A stretch of DNA of 64,000 nucleotides, from contig JBGUWU010000005.1 in NCBI GenBank assembly GCA_045221575.1, positions 5,670 through 69,669 on the forward strand, read 5' to 3'. Below, in pieces: positions 31,591 through 40,900 of this stretch; the stretch's first letter is position 1; every line of letters begins with the position of its first letter. Under the pieces are notes generated by a model. It saw nothing but the letters and a program-made list of their open reading frames with translations. It was not told where the DNA came from and made no database searches. Made by a program: the position numbers and the translations under genes. Source of the stretch: Scybalousia_A sp045221575 (GTDB taxonomy: Bacteria; Bacteroidota; Bacteroidia; Bacteroidales; P3).

Positions 31591-33501
31591 CTAATCTTCT
31601 AATTCTTGAGCTAAGGTTTCCCATTGATTCATAAGAGATGAAAGTTGGTCTTTCTTTGCTTGATATTCGGAGTAAAAGTCATTGGCTTGTACTCCGCTTG
31701 AGAGTTTTTGTTCCATAATGCTGAGAGTACTTTCCAAGTCTTCTATCTCTTTTTCTATTTTTTGAAGATTGTTTTTCTTTTTTCTCAGTTCGCGCTCTTT
31801 CTCTTTATTTTGTTCAAATTGGCGTTTGTTGTCGCTAATGGTTTTTTCTTTCTCTTTCTTTGTGGAGTCAAGATTCATTTCATCTAACTGAGAGATTTTT
31901 TTCATTGCTAAGAAATCAAAGATATCACAATGATATTCTTTAATATTATGGTCTTTAAATTCATAAAGAATATCCGGTAATCCTTGTAAGAAATCTCTGT
32001 CATGGGAAACTAAAATACAAGTGCCGTCATATCTAAGCAAAGCATTTTTAAGAATATCCTTAGAATCCATATCCAAATGGTTAGTAGGCTCATCCAAAAC
32101 CAAAAGATTGACTTCAGAAAGAAGTAGTTTTGCAAGTGCTAAACGAGTCTTCTCACCTCCAGAAAGAACTTTCACTTTTTTGTCAATATCTTCTTCATCA
32201 AAAAGAAAACTACCTAAGATAGTTCTTATCCTTGTTCTGACATCACCTTTTGCTATTTTGTCAATAGTTTCAAAAACAGTTTTTTCTCCATCTAAGAGTG
32301 CTGCTTGATTTTGAGCGAAATAACCTATGGAAACGTTGGCTCCAAGCGAACATTTGCCCTCATAGTCAGGTATTTCTCCAACAATGATTTTTGAAAGAGT
32401 GGATTTACCTTCTCCATTTCTTCCAATGAAAGCGACTTTCTTTCCTTTTTCGATTAATAAATCAATGTTTGAAAGAACATTATTTGTTCCGTATGATTTG
32501 GAAAGACCTTTTATATCTACAACTATTTTCCCGGAGTGAGGAGCAGGAGGAAACTGAAAATGGATAGAAGAAGTGTCAATATCATCTATGGTAATACGTT
32601 CCATCTTATCAAGCATCTTTATTTTGCTTTGAACTTGACGAGCCTTAGTTGCCTTGTAACGAAATCGTTCAATGAACTTTTCCACTTCAGCAATCTGCCT
32701 TTGCTGGTTTATCATTTGTGAGTTTTGGCTTTCTATTCTTTGTCTATGTAGTTCAACATAAGAAGAGTAATTTACTTTATAGTCATATATCTTACCAGCA
32801 GTTATTTCTATTGTTCGTTTTGTAATATTATCAAGAAAACATCTGTCGTGTGAAACCAAGACAACAGCTCCGTAGTACTGAATAAGAAAATCTTCTAACC
32901 AAGCAATAGACTCTATGTCTAAGTGGTTAGTAGGTTCGTCTAAAAGAATAAGGTTAGGTTTTCTGAGAAGTATCTTTGCTAATTCAACTCTCATCTGCCA
33001 ACCACTGCTAAACTCAGTCATATTTCTGTTGAAGTCGCTGTGTTTAAATCCCAAACCAAGTAATACTTTTTCTGTTTGAGGTTGCGCATTGCTTTCATCT
33101 AATAAGATTAGTTTCTCGGTTAATTCATTTTGTTCTATGATGAGGTTTTCGTATTCTTTACTTTCATAATCTTCTCTTTGTGATAACTCTAAACCAATGT
33201 TTTCTATGCGTTGAGATATGTTTTTGATATCATCGAAAGCCTTCATAGCTTCCTGTAAAACGGTGGTAGAACAAGAGGGTATCATTTCTTGAGGCAGGTA
33301 TCCTATTGTTTGACTTTTACTGCTGATTATTTCGCCTTTGTCTGCTTCTTGTCTCTTACAAAGAATCTTGAGCAAAGTAGATTTTCCAGCTCCGTTCTTG
33401 CCGACTAAGCCAATCCTATCTTTGTCACCAATAGTGAAAGAAACATTATCAAAGAGTTTGTTTCCATTAAAAGAAATAGAGAGATTATTTATTGTTATCA
33501 T
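31591..33501 (-). CDS. ABC-F family ATPase
   Basis: 636 residues with two ABC domains and no membrane segment. First: GKNGAGKST, signature FSSGWQMRVELAKILL, LILLDEPTNHLD. Second: GRNGEGKST, LSGGEKTRLALAKLL, LLVLDEPTNHLD. A linker of about 80 residues (HRQRIESQNSQMINQQRQIA region) separates them, and a C-terminal charged coiled coil (about 535-636) resembles the Uup/YdiF tail. ABC-F proteins act on ribosomes as translation or antibiotic-protection factors. The coiled-coil tail argues for the housekeeping Uup/YdiF-like group over the resistance groups, but this is inference. Confidence 0.92.
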   Translation of the reverse strand: MITINNLSISFNGNKLFDNVSFTIGDKDRIGLVGKNGAGKSTLLKILCKRQEADKGEIISSKSQTIGYLPQEMIPSCSTTVLQEAMKAFDDIKNISQRIENIGLELSQREDYESKEYENLIIEQNELTEKLILLDESNAQPQTEKVLLGLGFKHSDFNRNMTEFSSGWQMRVELAKILLRKPNLILLDEPTNHLDIESIAWLEDFLIQYYGAVVLVSHDRCFLDNITKRTIEITAGKIYDYKVNYSSYVELHRQRIESQNSQMINQQRQIAEVEKFIERFRYKATKARQVQSKIKMLDKMERITIDDIDTSSIHFQFPPAPHSGKIVVDIKGLSKSYGTNNVLSNIDLLIEKGKKVAFIGRNGEGKSTLSKIIVGEIPDYEGKCSLGANVSIGYFAQNQAALLDGEKTVFETIDKIAKGDVRTRIRTILGSFLFDEEDIDKKVKVLSGGEKTRLALAKLLLSEVNLLVLDEPTNHLDMDSKDILKNALLRYDGTCILVSHDRDFLQGLPDILYEFKDHNIKEYHCDIFDFLAMKKISQLDEMNLDSTKKEKEKTISDNKRQFEQNKEKERELRKKKNNLQKIEKEIEDLESTLSIMEQKLSSGVQANDFYSEYQAKKDQLSSLMNQWETLAQELED

Positions 33502-33533
33502 ATCTTTGTGTGCTTTCTTGTTTTTTAAATATT

Positions 33534-33566
33534 AAAAAGACGAGAGCGTATTAACACGTTCCCGTC
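33534..33566 (-). terminator. Terminator after tonB
   Basis: GACGGGAACGT / ACGCTCTCGTC stem (one mismatch, one wobble) on the minus strand, followed by a T-run; it separates the TonB gene from the ABC-F gene. Confidence 0.65.
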
Positions 33567-33607
33567 AAATTATTATTTATTTTCTCTTACCTTTGTACTT
33601 TTCTGTT

Positions 33608-34303
33608 TTATTGAAGGACAAATCTAACAGGTAAGTTAAATTGTTGTCTAACAGCTTTACCTCTTTGTTTTGCAGGTTTCCACTTAGGCATCATCTTTAC
33701 AACTCTAATAGCTTCTTCACCACAACCAGAACCTATATCACGCAAAACCTTTATATCTGTGATGCTACCGTCTTTCTCAACAACGAATGTTACATAAACA
33801 ATACCTTGAGTTCCTGTCTCTCTTGCTTGCGCAGGATATTTAATATTGGAAGCTAAAAACTCATTCAACTTAGCAACGCCACCAGGAAACTCACTTGATT
33901 GTTCAACAACAGTGAAGATAACTCTTTCAGAGTCGTCTTCTTCCTCCTCTTGTACCTTTACTTCTACTTTAGGAATATTAACTTCTGTGTTTCCTTCGTT
34001 TGCAAAATTATCCAAACTGAAAGCATTCTTCAATTCTTGATCATCATCAACAATTTCAAAGTCCATGCTTTGTTGTTGTTCAACTTCTTGTTGTGGAGGT
34101 TCAGGCTCATCTTGTTTTGTTTGAATAATCATTTCCTCAACCTGAGCAACGTTCTCTGTTATTTCAGCGACTTCCGCTTTTTTGTCGTATGTTTTCCACT
34201 CAAAAGCACAGATTATAATTGCAAGTGCAAGAATTAAACCAGCTTCGACAAACAAGCCTTTGGTCTTTTCCAAATTCGCTTTTTCAGATTTTTTTGCTTC
34301 CAT
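33608..34303 (-). CDS. TonB-family energy transducer
   Basis: 231 residues: short cytoplasmic N-terminus, one membrane anchor (about 18-36, GLFVEAGLILALAIIICAFE), a periplasmic linker rich in Glu/Gln/Pro (PEPPQQEVEQQQ), and a C-terminal TonB domain with SNIKYPAQARETGTQGIVYV and MPKWKPAKQRGKAVRQQFNL, ending PVRFVLQ. It transmits proton-motive energy to outer-membrane TonB-dependent receptors. No exbB/exbD or SusC gene is adjacent. Monocistronic, with a terminator after it. Confidence 0.92.
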   Translation of the reverse strand: MEAKKSEKANLEKTKGLFVEAGLILALAIIICAFEWKTYDKKAEVAEITENVAQVEEMIIQTKQDEPEPPQQEVEQQQSMDFEIVDDDQELKNAFSLDNFANEGNTEVNIPKVEVKVQEEEEDDSERVIFTVVEQSSEFPGGVAKLNEFLASNIKYPAQARETGTQGIVYVTFVVEKDGSITDIKVLRDIGSGCGEEAIRVVKMMPKWKPAKQRGKAVRQQFNLPVRFVLQ

Positions 34304-34490
34304 TATATTTCGTTTTTTTACGTTATTATCTTAATATATTTCAGTTCGCTAAATTAGTATTTTTATACAACATTGCAAATATTTCACAAATATTTTTTTG
34401 TTCTTATGTAATTAAATATTTAAAAATAAGTATAATACGCTTTATTTTTCTTTTTCTCTTTGTGGAAGTTTTTAACAAACAACGCACATT

Positions 34491-36149
34491 TTAATAAGAA
34501 AAACTACTTCCGCCAAGAAATTCTCTCATTATTGAAGTAGGAGGAATGCTTTGACTTGAAATAGGAGTAAAGTTATCCAAAAATTGTTTTAATCTACGAG
34601 CATTTGCAAAGGCAGGAGAAGTTTGAGGGACTTGTACAAGCAAAGGATAACAATATGTTCTTAATACTCCAATCTCATACAATAAAGAAGAATTAAAAAT
34701 ACTGTCAGCATTTTCTTGATAAGGGAAGATATGTCTTTCTTCTCCGTTTCTTACATTATTCCACATCAAAAGAGTTCTCTCTGCAGAAGAACCTCTGTAG
34801 TTATAATCTCTAACTATCCTTCTGATTAAACGATTATCGCTTGTGCTTATTAAGTTTTGAGAATCTAAAGCAAGTTGAGTTAATGCAGAAACAAAGACAA
34901 GATATTTGTTTTTTCTACTTATTTGTTTGGAAAGTTTAGGATTTAAAGCATGTATGCCTTCTACAATAAGGATAGAATTGTCTGTAAGTTGTATCTTTTT
35001 ATTGCTTTTTTCTCTTTGACCACTAACAAAGTTAAACCTTGGAAGTTCTATCTCTTTTCCGTCCAAAAGTTCTTGCATTTGTTGACCAAAAAATTCTAAA
35101 TCTAAGGCTTCTAAACATTCAAAATCATAGTTACCATTTTCATCTTTTGGAGTATGTTCTCTGTCAAGAAAATAATCATCTAAAGAAATCATCAAAGGTT
35201 TTATTCCTAAGACAGCTAAATGCACAGCTATTCTTTTGCAAGATGTTGTTTTTCCAGAAGAAGAAGGACCAGCAAGAAAAACAAATTTTATATTATCCTT
35301 CTTTTTATAGATAGCATCAGCGATAGCAGCGTATTTCTTTTCGTGCAAGGCTTCGGAAACTTGGATTATTTGTTTTTCATAACCCTGTTTCACTGCTTCA
35401 TTTAGTTTAGGGAGATAAGGTGTTTTTAAAATCTCAACCCAGTTCTTATGTTCCTGGAAGATAGAAAATAGTTTTGGTTGTAGATGTAAAGTAGTAGGTT
35501 CTTTGTAACCTTTTTCCGCATCGGGTAAAAGAAGAATAAATCCTTTTTCATAAACTTCAAGGTCAAAAACACTTAGGTAGGAAGTAGAAGGAACTTTTTC
35601 GGAGTACAAAACATCAATGGTTCCATCTAAAATATCCACATCTACATATAGTTTTTGTTTTGATTTGAATAGTTCTGCACTTGAAGTTAATCCCACTTTT
35701 GAAAACAGTTCTATTGCATCTGGTGTAGAATATGTTTTACTCTCAAAAGGAATATCCTTTTCAACAAGTTCTTTCATTCTCTTTTTAATAGAATCGCATA
35801 GGTCTTGTTGAGGGATCTCTATGTTTTGTAATTCTATATAGTAACCCCCTATCATAGAATGCTTTACTTTCATCTCTGCCTTTGGATACGAGTCTTTAAC
35901 GGCTTTATACATTAACATAATAAGAGAAGAGACGTAGATCTTCATGCCAATAGAAGAACGAATGTCAAAGAACTCTATTCTCTTTGGGCTATAACACTTA
36001 TAGTTAAGGTTACGTATCTTGTTATTTACATACGCTCCTAAGAATGTTTTGCTATCTTCTAATCCGGCATACTCTATTATTTGTTTCGCACTTGTAGAAT
36101 AAGGAACAAGAAAAGTCTTGTCGTTATTTACACAATATATCTCTATCAT
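34491..36149 (-). CDS. TGS-linked nucleoside (uridine) kinase
   Basis: 552 residues. The N-terminal about 60 residues form a TGS-like domain (NNDKTFLVPYSTSAKQII), followed by a threonyl-tRNA synthetase second-additional-domain-like part (VKHSMIGGYYIELQN). A P-loop kinase domain from about 290 carries FLAGPSSSGKTTSCKRIAVH, SLDDYFLDREHTPKD and ILIVEGIHALNP. This fusion is common in Bacteroidetes and Clostridia and is annotated uridine kinase/nucleoside kinase. It probably phosphorylates a pyrimidine or other nucleoside; the role of the TGS part is unknown. No convincing -7 box was found directly upstream. Confidence 0.88.
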   Translation of the reverse strand: MIEIYCVNNDKTFLVPYSTSAKQIIEYAGLEDSKTFLGAYVNNKIRNLNYKCYSPKRIEFFDIRSSIGMKIYVSSLIMLMYKAVKDSYPKAEMKVKHSMIGGYYIELQNIEIPQQDLCDSIKKRMKELVEKDIPFESKTYSTPDAIELFSKVGLTSSAELFKSKQKLYVDVDILDGTIDVLYSEKVPSTSYLSVFDLEVYEKGFILLLPDAEKGYKEPTTLHLQPKLFSIFQEHKNWVEILKTPYLPKLNEAVKQGYEKQIIQVSEALHEKKYAAIADAIYKKKDNIKFVFLAGPSSSGKTTSCKRIAVHLAVLGIKPLMISLDDYFLDREHTPKDENGNYDFECLEALDLEFFGQQMQELLDGKEIELPRFNFVSGQREKSNKKIQLTDNSILIVEGIHALNPKLSKQISRKNKYLVFVSALTQLALDSQNLISTSDNRLIRRIVRDYNYRGSSAERTLLMWNNVRNGEERHIFPYQENADSIFNSSLLYEIGVLRTYCYPLLVQVPQTSPAFANARRLKQFLDNFTPISSQSIPPTSIMREFLGGSSFSY

Positions 36150-36269
36150 TTCGTTTGTTATTAAATTAACTAACTCTTAGAACGCAAAAAAGACTATTTA
36201 ATTGTAGAGAATGAGAGGACAATAATTCAAAAAAATTGTCAAACAATAATGTAGTGTATTATTTTTTTG

Positions 36270-36277
36270 TAAATTTG
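36270..36277 (+). promoter_or_regulatory. -7 box of the lipoprotein-hutI operon
   Basis: TAAATTTG 26 bp before the ATG at 36304. Confidence 0.6.
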
Positions 36278-36303
36278 CACCTCAATATAAAATAATATCT
36301 GAT

Positions 36304-36612
36304 ATGAAAAGACAATTATTAACAATAGGTATTTTGTTTTTAAGTTTTGCATTGACTTCTTGTTCAAAGAGTGATGATTGCGAATGCGAAACAACTGATT
36401 ACTTGTTCTATCAAGAAACAAAAACTGTTGAAGATGAAGAATCAGGAGAAGAATATGTTGATACTATAGACAGGTATAACCCAATATCAAGAAGAGATTT
36501 CTTATTTGAGGAATGGGGAGAAGACTGCAAAGATATAACTTTGCAAGATATTCCTGAGAATGCTAATTTGTTGTTTGCAGATTCTTGTAGTATAACTTGT
36601 AAAAGTAAATAA
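36304..36612 (+). CDS. Small acidic lipoprotein of unknown function
   Basis: 102 residues. MKRQLLTIGILFLSFALTSC is a lipoprotein signal with Cys20. The mature 83 residues are acidic (EDEESGEEYVDTID) with cysteines at CECE, DCKD, DSCSITC, which could form disulfides in the periplasm. No family recognised. It is 8 bp upstream of hutI and so probably shares its mRNA, but there is no functional link to histidine breakdown that I can see. Confidence 0.75.
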   Translation: MKRQLLTIGILFLSFALTSCSKSDDCECETTDYLFYQETKTVEDEESGEEYVDTIDRYNPISRRDFLFEEWGEDCKDITLQDIPENANLLFADSCSITCKSK

Positions 36613-36620
36613 AATAAGTA

Positions 36621-37856
36621 ATGAAAACAGTTGTAAAGAATATAAAAAGCCTTGTTCAAGTAGAGGACAAGGCTCGTAAGTTTGTACGTGGCAAAGAAAT
36701 GTCTGAGGTTAAGACCATAGACAATGCTTATCTATTAATAGAAGACGATAAAATAGCAGACTTTGGTACAATGGACAATTGTCCAAAAGCAGACAAAGAA
36801 ATAGATGCAACAGACAGAATGGTTTTGCCTGCTTTCTGTGATTCACATACTCATTTAGTTTATGCAGGAAGCAGAGAGATAGAATATATAGATAAGATTA
36901 AAGGCCTGTCATACGAAGAAATAGCAGAGAGAGGTGGAGGTATCATTAATTCAGCTTTGCGTTTGCAACAAACTTCGGAAGAAAAACTGTATGAAGATGC
37001 AATGCAAAGACTGAATACTATAATGAAATATGGTACAGGTGCTGTTGAGATAAAATCAGGCTATGGTTTCACAACAGAAGCAGAACTAAAGATGCTTAGA
37101 GTTATAAGACGTTTGAAAGAAAACTCTCCTCTTACAATCAAAGCTAACTTCCTTGGGGCTCACGGAATACCTTTGGAATACAAAAACAATGTTGATGCTT
37201 TTGTAGATAAGATAATAAATGAAATGATTCCAAAGGTTGCAGACGAAGGATTAGCAGACTTTATTGATGTATTCTGTGACAGAGGTTTCTTTACAGTAGA
37301 ACAAACAGACAGAATGCTTGAGGCAGGAGTGAAACGTGGTTTAAAGCCAAAGATTCACGCTAATGAACTTGCAGCATCAGGCGGAATACAAGTAGGAGTA
37401 AAGTACGATGCTTTAAGTGTTGATCATTTAGAATACACAGGCGATGAAGAGATAAAATGTTTGCTTGATTCTAATACAATGCCAACAATACTTCCAGGAG
37501 CAGCCTTTTTCCTTAATATGCAATATGCTCCTGCAAGAAAGATGATAGAAGCTGGTTTGCCTATCGCTATGGCTTCTGATTATAATCCTGGTAGTAGTCC
37601 AAGCGGAAATATGCAGCTTGTACTTACTTTTGCATGCGTTAATTATAAACTATTACCACAAGAAGCTATAAATGCTACAACAATAAACACAGCATATGCT
37701 ATGGACGTTGTGGATTGTTTAGGTTCTATATGCAGAGGCAAGAGAGCCAATTTCTATATCACAACAAAAATACCTACTTTAGAATATCTACCTTACGCAT
37801 ACGGAGAAAACAAAGTATATAAGACTTTCCTTAATGGGAAAGAAGTCGTTTGTTAA
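36621..37856 (+). CDS. hutI: Imidazolonepropionase
   Basis: 411 residues of the amidohydrolase fold. Metal ligands: FCDSHTHLVYAG near residue 75, NFLGAHGIP, PKIHANELAASGG and MASDYNPGSSPSGN, the motif order of HutI. It hydrolyses 4-imidazolone-5-propionate to N-formimidoyl-L-glutamate, third step of histidine degradation. The other hut genes (hutH, hutU, formimidoyltransferase) are not in the window. A terminator follows. Confidence 0.95.
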   Translation: MKTVVKNIKSLVQVEDKARKFVRGKEMSEVKTIDNAYLLIEDDKIADFGTMDNCPKADKEIDATDRMVLPAFCDSHTHLVYAGSREIEYIDKIKGLSYEEIAERGGGIINSALRLQQTSEEKLYEDAMQRLNTIMKYGTGAVEIKSGYGFTTEAELKMLRVIRRLKENSPLTIKANFLGAHGIPLEYKNNVDAFVDKIINEMIPKVADEGLADFIDVFCDRGFFTVEQTDRMLEAGVKRGLKPKIHANELAASGGIQVGVKYDALSVDHLEYTGDEEIKCLLDSNTMPTILPGAAFFLNMQYAPARKMIEAGLPIAMASDYNPGSSPSGNMQLVLTFACVNYKLLPQEAINATTINTAYAMDVVDCLGSICRGKRANFYITTKIPTLEYLPYAYGENKVYKTFLNGKEVVC

Positions 37857-37881
37857 TACAAGAACTAAAAGTATTTTACAT

Positions 37882-37921
37882 AAAAAGGGGACAATCTAAA
37901 TGATTATCCCCTTTGTTTTTA
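37882..37921. terminator. Bidirectional terminator between hutI and the M6 protease gene
   Basis: AAAGGGGACAATC / GATTATCCCCTTT with one bulge, TAAAT loop, A-run before and T-run after; it sits between convergent genes. Confidence 0.8.
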
Positions 37922-37938
37922 TTCAGTGAAGGTTTAAA

Positions 37939-40900
37939 CTATTCTATTATTAGTTTTTTGTTTGTATTGCCTATTCTGATATAATAAACACCAGAAGAAA
38001 ATTCTGTAACATTTATTGTTATCTTATTATCTCCCTGATGTAAAACAGAAGTATAGCGTATTCTTCCAAACTCATCTACTATTGTTAGAGTTTCTTTTGC
38101 TTTAAGTCCCTGAGCAGATATTGATACATAGTCTTTTGCTGGGTTTGGTAAGATATTTACTACTATATCGTTCTTTAGCTCATTTAAAGAAGAAGTCCAA
38201 TAATGATTATATATGGTTACAGTGCTATCACAACCATAGATACTTGACAATGTTAAGACAGTAGTGTCTATTTGCTCTGTATTACCTGATGAATAAGTAG
38301 TATCGTGTATAATTATATCATAAGTAGGCATAACATTAAGAGAAAGTATTATAATTGTGTCGCAAGCATTAGCATGTCGTATTGTATCATAATATACTCC
38401 TGTTTGAGTTTGTCCCATATATGATTCACCTTCACAAATTGTCTGCTCAATAGGAATAGTAACCACACAAGGATTGGATCCTGTGCTTGAAGTGTCTAAT
38501 GTAGTGAAGGTTATTACTGCTGTTGGACCTTGAACTTCATTAGCATTGAATGGGAAGACATATACCTTGTATTCAGTGTTAGGAATCAGTTCTTCCATAC
38601 TGAAGGACATTGGGTTGTAAGTTTTTGTCCAACCATTGTCCAAACAATATTGTAGAATTAAATTGTCATTTGTAAGTCCTAAGTTAGTAAAGGCTGTTGT
38701 TGAACCTTGAACTTCATAATAATAATTAGTTTGATCGTTTATAGTAATGCCAATATCTGCACTTGTTGTTGTTATGTTAGAAACATTAAGTGTTGCTATT
38801 GCAGTGCCTATTCCTCCTTGTGTTAATAAAATATTATAAGAAGTTTTTATAAACACTGTATCTCCGTAACCTATTGCCCATACGACAATTTCATAATCTG
38901 TATTTGGGTTTGTGTAATAAGCTACTGTATCGTTCTGTGTATATTCATCAATGTAGTTGTTCTGTATTAAATAACGCAAAACTTCATTCATAGACAAATT
39001 GTATTGATTTGCAAAATTCTCAATAGTATTATCTGCATAACGCGTTGCATAGTATTTTTGACAACTTTCATTCATAGTATAAGACCATTGAGAAACTAAA
39101 GAACCATTATAATAGAATGTATCCACATCTGATATTGTTACATAAGGAGCAGTTATTACTGAATCTAATGTTGTGAATGTTATATGATGAGGAGTACCCA
39201 TTGTTCCGCTTGCGTTGAAAGGTATTGCCCAAAGAGTATATTCTCTGTTAGGTATCAAATCAGTCATACTTAAAGAAAGGTCATCGTATGTCTTTGCCCA
39301 ATCATTGTCGATACAAAACTGAACAATATCTGTTGCTGTGGTAAGATTGTTGTTAGTAAAGGCTGTTGTTGTGCCTTGTATATAATAATAGTAAAACGTT
39401 TCACTGTTCTTTGTTACAGCAACATCTGCAGAAGTAGAGGTAATATTTGAAACGCTTATATTAGCGGTTGCAAGTCCTGTTCCTCCTTGACTAAATGGAA
39501 TATTAAATGTTTGTTTAATAAATACTGTATCTCCATTTCCTATCGCCCAAATGATTATTTCGTAATCTGTATTATAGTCAGCATAGTAAGCAACAGTGTC
39601 ATTTGCTGTTCTTTGTGTTATATAATTATGTTGGATTAAATAGTTTAACACCTCATTCGCCGTAAGGTTATTAGCAGAAGCGAAGTCTTCAATTACATTA
39701 TCTTGATAGAAACCTGCATAATAACTTTGACAATTTTCATTCATAGTATAAGACCATTGAGCAACCAAAGAGTTGTTATAATAGAAAGTGTCTATAGTTG
39801 AAATATCTACATTTGGAGCGTAAGGGTTTGGAGCGATGAATGTCTTTGTGTAAATAACAGAGTCCCCTGCTGTAGTTATAACCATTAAATCCAATTCATA
39901 TTCTTGTCCAACGGTTAAGTTAGACCACCACCAGTTCCATGTGTCCAAAGAAGTTATGTTACTATAAGAACCATTAACAAAGTAGTTCATAACATAAGGA
40001 CGTGTCTCATCCCAATAAGTAGCATAGTCATTTAACCAATTAGGATACCAAAGATAACGAGTAAATTTACTCGCATTAGAGTAAGGAGTAAAATCAAAGT
40101 GGGTATAAACTGTTCCATCTTCTCCTATTGTTACGTAAGGCTCTGAAATATCCATAGCTCTTGTATTAACAGATTTGATAGAAGAAAGCATTAATGTTCC
40201 ATCAACATAAGCAAAAGCACGATAGTAATATTTACCTGAACTTAGATTAGAGACCAGTACAGATATTTCTTCACCGTTGCTATTGTCATAAATGGCATTG
40301 TTACTATTAAAAGGACAAGACGCATTGGTTGAATAAACAATACCTTTGGAAGTAACATTATGAGAACCTACATTTTCTAAGTATCCTGTAGCAAGGAAAC
40401 CATCAGGATAAGTATCTCCAGTAGGTGTTTCATTAACTTCTATTTCTAAATTAGAAGAATTGTAGTTAAACGCCATAGTATTATTAGAAGTATAATGAAT
40501 ACTTGTAACGCTGAGGTTAGGTATTAGTGTACCATCATTAAGTTGAGGAGCATTAGGCGAATTAGGAGAGAACGAATTAATATTAGATATAGAACCAAAA
40601 GGAGCGTATGCATTTGTGCCATCATTATAAACGCCTGTAGAAGGTTCAATAAACCAGCCTCTTTCACTTGGAGTAACGTTTATTGTATTGTTTCCGTATG
40701 TTAGCCAATTATTAATCTTTACCCTATCTCCATGATATATAAGCATACCTTCACCAGGTATAAATAAATCCCAGCCAGCTTTTTTTCTCATTTCAAAGAT
40801 AAAGAACTCATCACTGTTAGGTACTCCCACATAATATCCTGTATCTGCTGTTCCATTTATTGCCCTAAGTCTTGCATTATCTCTTGGAGAAGAAAGAGTG

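Noticed and set aside
31591..33501. Antibiotic-resistance ABC-F protein
   Set aside because: The C-terminal coiled-coil tail and the housekeeping context fit the Uup/YdiF-like group better. No regulatory leader peptide or resistance neighbours are visible.
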